From positions 1 to 64,000 of IMG/VR virus record IMGVR_UViG_3300025162_000021: a stretch of 64,000 bases of DNA, one strand, 5' to 3'. The position numbers were made by a program, and so were the translations under genes. The DNA comes from a virus. Positions 42,456 through 49,520 of this stretch are shown here, in pieces. Each line of letters starts with the position of its first letter. The first letter of the stretch is position 1. The notes under the pieces are model-generated. The model had not been told where the DNA came from and made no database searches. It saw nothing but the letters and a program-made list of their open reading frames with translations.

Positions 42456-43034
42456 GGAAACCGTCTCCTTTGATTCTTTTCTCACGTTATTGATTGTTCC
42501 GAAAACTTTTTGACTAGGATTCAATACAAAATCTGATATTCTTTCTATCATGTAAGAAGATGGGTCAACCGTGCGTCCATCTTCTTTCAGTTCACCAAAA
42601 CCAGAGGAGGAAAAACCTATTTTGCCGCCGGCTTCCATAATTTCGCGGGCTAGCTTACCATGAGGACCAACTAATCGCAACTCTGCCATCACAGTCTGTG
42701 TCGACTCGTTGAGGTGAAGATTGTGCCATACACCGAAAATGTTTTTTACCGAACCCTCATCCATATCACCAGGATGATCAGCAAGGCCAACAGAGCCTTC
42801 CCAGATATGTTTTTGATTCTTAATAACATTTTCCCATAAAGCTTTTCCGTATAATCTACCATTCTCATTTATAAAATCGTATCGAGAAACTTCTACATCC
42901 GCAACACCTACGCATTCGTACTTCTTACCGTCAACTTGTTCATATATCTTGGTAGCAGATTCTTCCATAGAATCGCTGCTGTGAAGATGAATGTTTTGGG
43001 GCGATACAGTATAATTCTCTTGAAGCCTAATCAT
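41409..43034 (-). CDS. Prohead protease fused to scaffold
   Basis: 541 aa. The N-terminal 190 residues are a herpes/gp21-type prohead protease: VGVADVEVSRYDFINENGRL, catalytic His in GLADHPGD (H87), and Ser in GKIGFSSSGFG (142-144). From about 195 on it is a long charged coiled coil (KVTEKLLGTFQEEQIKLKEE, MSEEFVSLNKKLDEYKKVIV), the scaffold core. It ends in an Arg/Lys-rich segment (VKRHGKRMEAFRTRIMACKT) that probably contacts the shell. A strong in-frame internal start precedes the scaffold part. Confidence 0.85.
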   Translation of the reverse strand: MIRLQENYTVSPQNIHLHSSDSMEESATKIYEQVDGKKYECVGVADVEVSRYDFINENGRLYGKALWENVIKNQKHIWEGSVGLADHPGDMDEGSVKNIFGVWHNLHLNESTQTVMAELRLVGPHGKLAREIMEAGGKIGFSSSGFGELKEDGRTVDPSSYMIERISDFVLNPSQKVFGTINNVRKESKETVSMNESTNSSTRKISKLEERKFRKDVEGFLQEASAIAKPADRLADLHELLNYFEDDSTPDLKARVQEEIKVTEKLLGTFQEEQIKLKEELGVDSVGAIKEGIRKIVNETQLFEKQSKDWKKIAEGLQVKIRNMQKQIESMPTPEQFEESQVKLERMKRFINQREQLMKSKIDAMREELDSTSAITDKMSEEFVSLNKKLDEYKKVIVEGSKAITELEETVQQKDQIIEQITIENESIVEAATRLPEFKPSFTEKTSSMLNMNEHTKVESYYKDLVKRHGKRMEAFRTRIMACKTLSEAAKLYVGILAEMDSPKAVNDGVWEGRKQIMESVTGRHISDHKPMKSRLPSTWE

Positions 43035-43069
43035 TCCATTATCCTCTTACTTTAATTAGTAATATCATT

Positions 43070-45487
43070 CTATTGAAGTAGTTGCTGCGTTTTTTGTCGA
43101 TGTAAAAGATCCTCGTCACTTAAATCTTCTGCAGTGTCAGCGTCAATTTGATCTTGCTCAAAAGTACTTTTTATATCCCCAAAATTTAACTTATCAGGTT
43201 TGGTTTTTGGGTTTTGTTTTTCCATTATAATCTGTACGGACTCTTGTAAGCTTTTCTTTTTCTCGGGAGTCAGGCCCCCCTTAGCAGCCTTCAAGGTTTC
43301 ATATACGTCTCTCATGTTCGAAGGAATCTCTGAGTACTTATAATGGCGATTATTTATCGTTGCTTCTTCTAAATCTAGCCATTTCTGCATGATAGCTTCT
43401 TGTACAATTTCTCTTGATTCAACGTAACGTACTGTGAGTTCTCGCACTCGAGCTTCGCGCAAGCGATTCTTCTTCCAACGAGTAATTTCTTCCTTAGCTC
43501 GAGGCTCTTCTTCCTCTTCGCCCTCTTCGTTGCCAGTTTCATCCTCTCCGGCAGCTAATTCTTCTCCAGCTCCAGCGTTTTCTTCTCCGCCTTCTACGGC
43601 TCCAAATCCTCCGCCACCAATTTCAGTACCGAACTCATCACCGCCCTCAAATTCTTTATCCTCATTATCGCCCTCAAGACCCTCTCCTTCGACTTCTGAG
43701 GGCTCTCCAAAATCATCTCCTCCGCTGTCTCCGTAAGCTCCAAAATCGTCAGCAGACCCTCCCGAGCCTCCGCCAATTGACGAAATGCCTCCGCCACCAC
43801 CTGTTCCAGACTCATCTCCTCCAAGGTCATCGGCTGCCTCCGTATTATCCAGATTCCTCTTCTTTACCCACTTCTTAATATCCTTAGGATCCAAGAAAGA
43901 GAATTTAGTTAAAATATCTTGGACGACTTCCTGAGGCAAAGGATCATTGATGGCCCCTATAATACCAGACACTGTATCTATAACGTCTTTACTCAGAGAT
44001 AAGCTATTCGTTTTTGATTGAACTCTCTCGTCCGAGGATTCTTCGTTAGGGAATTTCATTGAAAGAACGAAAGGCTCGGTATAGTCGAATTCACCTGTAA
44101 TAGCGAAGTGTAGTCTAAACAGATTAGATAATCCGTCGATGAATGCTGATTGTAAGGTGTATACTCTTCTTGCGAAGGGTTTGAATTGCTCGACCAGCGA
44201 GATTGCAGACACTCCGAAATTGCCCCATTCATTAACTAAATATCCCTTTGGAATTCCCGAAGCAATAGCCACGTCGTCCCGGTACATTTCGAGGTCGCCG
44301 ATAGCATTAACATCAATGTTAGGAGAGTGTACGGATACGTTGACAAGACCGTCAGGTACCCACATCTTCGTATTAACGGAGTAGGCTTCTGAACTATTAC
44401 CTTGCTCGCCAATATTTTCATATTGCTCACGAGCTTCATTGATTTTTTCGAACTGCTGAGATTCGTCCATACCGGGCGTAGTTTTTACACTATACACTGT
44501 GATAGGATACGACATTACGCGTGCGATAGACTGCAAAGTTTTTGTGGCGTTATACTGTCTAAAGGGCGCCAGGGCCTTTAAGAAAATAGATTTACCCATT
44601 GGATAAAACTCGGATTGCTCTGAATTCAATCTAAAATGAGAAACGCACCAGGGGGGCAATACCAGATCGCCATCCGTAACGAAGCCGAATAGCTTCTTGT
44701 CGAAGAGATCAGCATACTCGTCATTTTCTTCGTCATTTAATCGTGAGAATAACATCTGCAGCTTTGAGTCTCGAGAAAGAGCTGCTACAATGTTATTATT
44801 CAAAGCAATCTTAGATGCAACTTGGACGGGATCAAACTCTAATCGTTCGGTCACTTGGTGAACATCCAGAGGATTAATTCTTATGACGCCGTCTCTAGTT
44901 ACTTTATTAGACCAAAAAGCATCTCCAGACCAGGCCATATTGTACATAGCGGAGCGCACCCTGTTTTGAGTAACTCCCCATTGCCTCAAGAGATTTTCCA
45001 TTCTGGTTTTCATTCTAGGATCAGAACAATCGATATTTATAAGCTGGCCCTGTACGTCTAACTGTGTTCCTTCATCAGCATACAGATCCACAGCCATAGA
45101 TAGGAAAGGATCATTCGTTATAGCAAATTGAAGCTCAGCCAAGCGCTTTAACCTATCCTGATAACCGGTGAAAGTATCAGTAGTATCAGTGAGCCAGGCG
45201 TCGAATAATGTTTCGAGGCGCGAAGAAAGCTTCGTTGTAAAAGTCTTGCCGAGTTTGCCCTGAGCAATTCTCATATCGGAATCAGGATCTACTTTTACGA
45301 AATCTACGTTATGCTTTGCGAATGTACCTTTATTTCCTCCCGATCGGCGGAAGCCGAAAAGAGAGGTAAGATTTCTTACGAATCGAAATCGTTGTTTCTG
45401 AGATTTTGCTAGTTGAGCATCCTTACTGCTGTCAGAACCGACGCCTGGAAGAGGTCCAGCTCCACCACTATTTAATTTAGCCGCCAT
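43070..45487 (-). CDS. Portal protein (gp20-like)
   Basis: 805 aa, AAGGAAA before ATG. The core (TFTGYQDRLKRLAELQFAIT, DLYADEGTQLD) and RINPLDVHQVTERLEFDPVQ are characteristic of T4-type portals; YLVNEWGNFGVSAISLVEQF is part of the crown/clip helices. The C-terminal 250 residues are unusual: a Gly/Asp/Glu low-complexity stretch (about 565-690) and then a helical tail (VRELTVRYVESREIVQEAIM). It forms the 12-mer through which DNA enters the head. It overlaps the Vsr-like gene by 11 nt. Confidence 0.85.
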   Translation of the reverse strand: MAAKLNSGGAGPLPGVGSDSSKDAQLAKSQKQRFRFVRNLTSLFGFRRSGGNKGTFAKHNVDFVKVDPDSDMRIAQGKLGKTFTTKLSSRLETLFDAWLTDTTDTFTGYQDRLKRLAELQFAITNDPFLSMAVDLYADEGTQLDVQGQLINIDCSDPRMKTRMENLLRQWGVTQNRVRSAMYNMAWSGDAFWSNKVTRDGVIRINPLDVHQVTERLEFDPVQVASKIALNNNIVAALSRDSKLQMLFSRLNDEENDEYADLFDKKLFGFVTDGDLVLPPWCVSHFRLNSEQSEFYPMGKSIFLKALAPFRQYNATKTLQSIARVMSYPITVYSVKTTPGMDESQQFEKINEAREQYENIGEQGNSSEAYSVNTKMWVPDGLVNVSVHSPNIDVNAIGDLEMYRDDVAIASGIPKGYLVNEWGNFGVSAISLVEQFKPFARRVYTLQSAFIDGLSNLFRLHFAITGEFDYTEPFVLSMKFPNEESSDERVQSKTNSLSLSKDVIDTVSGIIGAINDPLPQEVVQDILTKFSFLDPKDIKKWVKKRNLDNTEAADDLGGDESGTGGGGGISSIGGGSGGSADDFGAYGDSGGDDFGEPSEVEGEGLEGDNEDKEFEGGDEFGTEIGGGGFGAVEGGEENAGAGEELAAGEDETGNEEGEEEEEPRAKEEITRWKKNRLREARVRELTVRYVESREIVQEAIMQKWLDLEEATINNRHYKYSEIPSNMRDVYETLKAAKGGLTPEKKKSLQESVQIIMEKQNPKTKPDKLNFGDIKSTFEQDQIDADTAEDLSDEDLLHRQKTQQLLQ

Positions 45488-45902
45488 TTAATTTCCTTCT
45501 ATGTCCCTTTTTAATTAGTTTCAAAATTCTATTAACAGTCTCTTCCGGATCCTGGTTATACTCTGATTCCCACACAATGACTACTTTTAATCCTTTCTTT
45601 TCTAAGAAAGCTGTTCTTTTTTTATCTTTGGCCCATATAGTAGATGCTTTTAACCTCATGATTTTTCTATCGGCTGTGTACTTCTCGGGATTGGCATGCC
45701 AAAAATCTCCATGAAACTCTATGGCTGTTTTCCAATCTTCTATAAAAAAATCCACTTGATAAAAAGTTTTCTTGGTCTTAAATACCATCCATTCGCCATT
45801 TAAATCGCTGTAATGTAGCCTTAGATTAGGATAGAGCTCGTGGAGCTTCTCATGTAACTCTCTACAAAATCGCTGACTGACTGCTGAGACTCCGGTCCAC
45901 AT
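45477..45902 (-). CDS. Vsr-like endonuclease
   Basis: 141 aa, TAATG overlap with the preceding gene. The pattern FYQVDFFIEDWKTAIEFHGD, FWHANPEKY and KKGLKVVIVWESEYNQDPEE matches very-short-patch-repair-type (EDxHD) nucleases: a catalytic Asp, Glu and His set in a small PD-(D/E)XK-like fold. It could be a repair or packaging nuclease or a mini homing endonuclease. Position in the portal operon argues for a function in head DNA handling, an inference. Confidence 0.7.
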   Translation of the reverse strand: MWTGVSAVSQRFCRELHEKLHELYPNLRLHYSDLNGEWMVFKTKKTFYQVDFFIEDWKTAIEFHGDFWHANPEKYTADRKIMRLKASTIWAKDKKRTAFLEKKGLKVVIVWESEYNQDPEETVNRILKLIKKGHRRKLNGG

Positions 45903-46162
45903 TAGTAATATATTTTCGATGTTCGACCAGACGGATGAGAGTGTCTCATCCTGCCGGAAATGTAATCGAGGTTGGCGCCATGATCTCCATTGCTAATATC
46001 AGACACCGCTTTAAAATCATCCGGAATATGTATAGATTGCCCAAAAACTCTATGAGCTTTTTTACCACACTTACATTTAATAGATGCTGGGTGGTCTTCC
46101 ATCATAGGCATTTCCACTTCAGTTGTTTCCTTACAAGAGTCGCATAGGTACGGATATATCAC
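45902..46162 (-). CDS. FmdB-like zinc-ribbon protein
   Basis: 86 aa; GTG start with AAGGAG 8 nt upstream. N-terminal YLCDSCKE and IKCKCGKKAHRVFG give a Cys4 zinc ribbon like FmdB-type regulators. The tail is His/Ser/Arg-rich. Possibly a small regulator or an adaptor for the nearby nucleases. Confidence 0.7.
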   Translation of the reverse strand: MIYPYLCDSCKETTEVEMPMMEDHPASIKCKCGKKAHRVFGQSIHIPDDFKAVSDISNGDHGANLDYISGRMRHSHPSGRTSKIYY

Positions 46163-46598
46163 AAAAATCTCCTTCTATTAGATTTTTCCTAACAGTGTAA
46201 TAAGTTAGTGTTTCGAGTTCTTTTTTCAAATAATTCCTTTTATTTTTTCTTCTCTCTGCTATATCTAAGATATCTTTAAAGATATAAAATCGACTATCTC
46301 CTCTCGCTACTTTTACGGCCAAGACAATCCAACAAAGAGCTCCTACTGTTTTTTCTTTAAGATCCAGTAGATTTTGAATCTGATGATCTTCTATGCGTTG
46401 AAGATCAAAAGACTGAAGTTTGTTGAGAAATTTTACCTCGCAATACCAGGGCAGCCCCCGTACCGAACCGAATAAGTCAAAGGGGCGCGGTATAGTATTT
46501 ATAAATTGCCCTGTTGGATCTGGTATCTTATATGCTAGATCTCCTTGAATCATAAGGGAGTTCTTAAGTATGGTGCATGCTTCCGACTCGTTTTTCAT
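46131..46598 (-). CDS. RecU-like Holliday junction resolvase
   Basis: 155 aa. PD-(D/E)XK pattern: DLFGSVRGLPWYCEVKFLNK (Asp and E-x-K), then SFDLQRIEDHQIQNLLDLKE and GALCWIVLAVKV. The F..qRI..HQ...L arrangement is typical of RecU resolvases. It resolves branched DNA, here perhaps before packaging. First gene of the minus-strand head block, next to the divergent plus-strand genes. Confidence 0.7.
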   Translation of the reverse strand: MKNESEACTILKNSLMIQGDLAYKIPDPTGQFINTIPRPFDLFGSVRGLPWYCEVKFLNKLQSFDLQRIEDHQIQNLLDLKEKTVGALCWIVLAVKVARGDSRFYIFKDILDIAERRKNKRNYLKKELETLTYYTVRKNLIEGDFCDISVPMRLL

Positions 46599-46647
46599 TG
46601 TGACTAATTAGTAACAAACTGACTAATTTAGAGTAGGAACTTAAAGC

Positions 46648-47172
46648 ATGGAAAACTCAATAATTACAATATGCGGTAAGGTTGAAGCGGTTGTGTATGA
46701 TAAGGATGGCAACGAATTAAGTAAGTCTGTCAGTCATAACATCGTCACCTCAAGTGGAGACTCCTTGATTGCGGATATGCTTCAGCTAGTCCCCGTGAGA
46801 CAGAAAATAGACTCTACTCATGGATATCTTCCCGTTGGTACAGGCTGGACGGGTACTTTACCTAAGGCAAATACTTGGGTTAATACTCAAACGGGAATCG
46901 CGCAAGTTTTGGACACAGGGTATCCTCAATTACTAGCAGCTTGGGGCGGCAGTGCGACTCCGGCTTCGAATTCTAATGTCGTGGTATACCGAGTAACATA
47001 TACTCAGGGATCTTTGAATGTGTCTGGCATAAACGAGGCAGCAATAACTTCGGATTTGAATTCGGGCTCTTCGGTTAACTGTTTAGCCTACGCTCAGATT
47101 ACACCTTCTGTAAATGTCACTACTTTAGATTCACTCGTTGTGACATGGCAAATTACATTCTTGGGAAGTTGA
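46648..47172 (+). CDS. Virion accessory protein
   Basis: 174 aa. N-terminal IICGKVEAVV-type beta strands, HNIVTSSGDSLIADMLQ, and a Thr/Asn/Gly-rich end. Such proteins occur near tail and neck genes in many large phages; no named family. First gene of the plus-strand virion block, downstream of a divergent promoter region with two GACTAATT motifs. Confidence 0.55.
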   Translation: MENSIITICGKVEAVVYDKDGNELSKSVSHNIVTSSGDSLIADMLQLVPVRQKIDSTHGYLPVGTGWTGTLPKANTWVNTQTGIAQVLDTGYPQLLAAWGGSATPASNSNVVVYRVTYTQGSLNVSGINEAAITSDLNSGSSVNCLAYAQITPSVNVTTLDSLVVTWQITFLGS

Positions 47173-47175
47173 TAA

Positions 47176-47784
47176 ATGGAAATAAATAATTTAGTGGACA
47201 GTGGGTCCGCGCGCGTAATAAGGGGAGCAGGTATGCACAATGAAGTTAATCATCTCGAGGGAAAATATACTCTCACATGCAGAGACGAGAATGGTAATCT
47301 CAAGTGGGAAGATGTTATAGAGAATACGGTAGTAGATGTAGGCAAGAAGCATATTCTTGACACTATGTTTGGTACAGGTGCGTACACTCCAACTGGACCT
47401 TTCATGGGACTCATTAGCGGAGTAGGTTGGTCTTCGGTTGCTGCTGGAGACACTATGGGTACTCACGCTGGTTGGTATGAGTGCGGTGTCGACGGTTCTC
47501 ACGGGCCAACAGTAACAGCACGTATAACTGCGAACGGCGGTTTCTCTGCGGCATCAGGTACAGGCACCGTTACTAAGGCTTTAACATCAGCGTTATCTTT
47601 CACAATAGCCACAATAACTGGTGGAACCTCTGTTCAAGGCTGCTTTATGGTCATGGCTTCTGGCGCAGTATCTACTATAGGCAATACGGGTGGAACTTTG
47701 TACTCTGGTGGTGCTTTTACAGGTGGCGCCAAGACAGTAGCAGTAAATGACGCTATCCAGGTGTCTTACTCCACAACAATGTAA
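47176..47784 (+). CDS. Virion accessory protein
   Basis: 202 aa, 3 nt after the previous stop. LEGKYTLTCRDENGNLKWED then NTVVDVGKKHILDTMFGTG matches a widespread phage structural pattern of unknown function. The C-terminal half is Gly/Thr-rich beta (GTVTKALTSALSFTIATITG). Likely a capsid or tail surface protein. Confidence 0.6.
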   Translation: MEINNLVDSGSARVIRGAGMHNEVNHLEGKYTLTCRDENGNLKWEDVIENTVVDVGKKHILDTMFGTGAYTPTGPFMGLISGVGWSSVAAGDTMGTHAGWYECGVDGSHGPTVTARITANGGFSAASGTGTVTKALTSALSFTIATITGGTSVQGCFMVMASGAVSTIGNTGGTLYSGGAFTGGAKTVAVNDAIQVSYSTTM

Positions 47785-47834
47785 GGATTATACAAGGATA
47801 TCTTACTCAGTAAACGCGACATGGAGAATACAAT

Positions 47835-48014
47835 ATGATAAATGAGCTTTATAAATACTTAATGAGTCAGGCGGGCAATACAAACTATTTTACTATGACA
47901 GCAATAGTTCAAGAAGGAGATCCTTTAACTGTATTGATCCAACCGGCCCAAACTGCTGGGGATTTTATAAAATTGAATATTCATCAAGATGGAAATATGG
48001 AGATAGTTTCTTAA
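47835..48014 (+). CDS. Small hypothetical virion-region protein
   Basis: 59 aa, ATG 47835 with GGAGA upstream, stop 1 nt before the next ATG. Reads MINELYKYLMSQAGNTNYFT, then a beta-like EGDPLTVLIQPAQTAGDF. It fills the gap between two virion genes and is coupled to the next one. Confidence 0.55.
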   Translation: MINELYKYLMSQAGNTNYFTMTAIVQEGDPLTVLIQPAQTAGDFIKLNIHQDGNMEIVS

Positions 48015-48015
48015 T

Positions 48016-48240
48016 ATGATAAGTGGCGCTAAACCTGGATCTTTTCTAACTCAGGTAACTGATTGGTCCACAGGAATAACCTATGCATTGTACCAGTATG
48101 TATATTACTCAGGTAATCTGTATAGGTGTACTACTGCTCATACCTCCACCTCATTCCCTGCTAATATAGCAAATTGGCTGGCATTGAATTCCTCCGCCTA
48201 TACCTCTATGGATATAGGCATGGTTATAGCATTATCATAG
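48016..48240 (+). CDS. Carbohydrate-binding-module-like small protein
   Basis: 74 aa. TQVTDWSTGITYALYQYVYY, SGNLYRCTTAHTS and NIANWLALN follow the chitin-binding type 5/12 pattern (W..G..Y..G..V.Y.G..Y.C..aH.S....W). As a separate small virion gene it may decorate a fibre or baseplate and bind surface sugars. Confidence 0.65.
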   Translation: MISGAKPGSFLTQVTDWSTGITYALYQYVYYSGNLYRCTTAHTSTSFPANIANWLALNSSAYTSMDIGMVIALS

Positions 48241-48250
48241 AAGGCAAATA

Positions 48251-48811
48251 ATGAAATTAATGATAGGAAGTGACATAGGGACATATACATTCAATCCAGC
48301 CACTAGGCAGATAGCATTGAATAATATTGGCGCCACTCTTTCCCTGTCTAACTTCATGGTGATAACAAATGTAACCAGCAATGTCCTGATATACAACTTT
48401 ATGAACGCGTCCTTGGGGGCAACGGCGCTAAACAACAATGTAATAACATTGGCGTATAACACTACCTCCATGAGTTCCAATGATGCCCTACAGATATTCA
48501 TAAATATAGACCAGACGGAATCCTTAGCAGCGCTATTAAGAAGGATGAACAAGCTTCTAGAGAGCAATGCTATTGTAGACTCCTCCTTGAGGCAGAGAGT
48601 GGTAATAGAAGCAGGATCGGTGGCTGTAACAAATGCTACTGGACTTGGAGTATCAATATCGGGTAATACCTCTGGAGGTAACCCATACTCACTGACATCC
48701 GTGGGAACATTGAATATAAATGAAGGCCCTGTTGATCAAAGATGGAGGATAGCCAACGATACAAGGCAGTCCTATGCATTGGGAATAAGAAGCCAGCTTC
48801 AATGGAGTTAG
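48251..48811 (+). CDS. Virion protein, tandem paralogue 1
   Basis: 186 aa. Shared architecture with the next gene: (I/V)GSD-x-G-x-YTFN, VITNVTSNVLIYNF, TLAYNTTSMSSNDALQIFIN, LLRRMNKLLESNAIVDSS, and a final DQRWRI-D-x-R. The middle beta sandwich followed by the LLRRMNKLLE helix is common in phage tail-associated proteins. Arg is almost always AGG or AGA, and ATA is favoured for Ile. Confidence 0.6.
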   Translation: MKLMIGSDIGTYTFNPATRQIALNNIGATLSLSNFMVITNVTSNVLIYNFMNASLGATALNNNVITLAYNTTSMSSNDALQIFINIDQTESLAALLRRMNKLLESNAIVDSSLRQRVVIEAGSVAVTNATGLGVSISGNTSGGNPYSLTSVGTLNINEGPVDQRWRIANDTRQSYALGIRSQLQWS

Positions 48812-48812
48812 A

Positions 48813-49466
48813 ATGAAATATCTTGTAGGCTCGGACTTTGGCTCTTACACATTCAATGCAGCAGCTAAGACAATAACATTATCTGGAATAAATACAAATA
48901 CCTATAGGGTAAGCATAAATCTAACTTTAAATCAAATCCTACTGATAACCAATGTAACCACCAATGTAATAATATACAACTTCACCAACAATGCACTAGG
49001 TGCTACATCAATAGTGAATAATGTCATCACATTAACCTATAATACAACAGGAATGAATAACTCTGATGTACTACAGATATTCATAGACTTTCCTTCTGAT
49101 ATTGACTCAATACCCACATTATTAAGAAGAATGAATAAACTTCTTGAAAGTCAGGCAATCGTGGATTCACAGGGTAGGCAGAGGGTTATTGCTGACTCAA
49201 TAGCTGGAACTACAGCAATAACGGCAGCAACATCCTTAGGGCCTAATATAATATCTAATGTTCCGGGAGGTAATCCTTATATAATACCTACGGACCCCGC
49301 TACTTGGACAAAGGATGCCTTTGGAGCTTATGACCCCACAACGGGTACTGCCATACAGACACCTACGGTACCAACAACAGAAAAAGGAATAGACCAACGA
49401 TGGAGAATATGCGATGATACTCATAGAACTTATTGTGATGGAATAAGAACCCAATTAAACTTCTAA
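48813..49466 (+). CDS. Virion protein, tandem paralogue 2
   Basis: 217 aa, 1 nt after its paralogue and alike over nearly all its length (VGSDFGSYTFNAAAKTITLS, VITLTYNTTGMNNSDVLQIF, LLRRMNKLLESQAIVDSQG). The insertion before the end (DPATWTKDAFGAYDPTTG) distinguishes it. A recent tandem duplication that diverged, possibly giving hetero-oligomers. Confidence 0.6.
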   Translation: MKYLVGSDFGSYTFNAAAKTITLSGINTNTYRVSINLTLNQILLITNVTTNVIIYNFTNNALGATSIVNNVITLTYNTTGMNNSDVLQIFIDFPSDIDSIPTLLRRMNKLLESQAIVDSQGRQRVIADSIAGTTAITAATSLGPNIISNVPGGNPYIIPTDPATWTKDAFGAYDPTTGTAIQTPTVPTTEKGIDQRWRICDDTHRTYCDGIRTQLNF

Positions 49467-49486
49467 AAAAATAAAATGAAAGATAA

Positions 49487-49494
49487 TATAAATA
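49487..49494 (+). promoter_or_regulatory. TATAAATA box, candidate late promoter
   Basis: AATATAAATAG in a 54-nt gap, 26 nt before the start of the 965-aa virion gene, followed by AAGGAGA. It is the plus-strand counterpart of the box before the capsid gene. Confidence 0.45.
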
Positions 49495-49520
49495 GATTTT
49501 ATGGTAAGGAGAACTTATAA

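Noticed and set aside
43434-43736. Open frame opposite the portal acidic insert
   Set aside because: A Ser/Pro-rich frame created by antisense reading of Gly/Asp/Glu codons in the portal gene; no ribosome site and no family.
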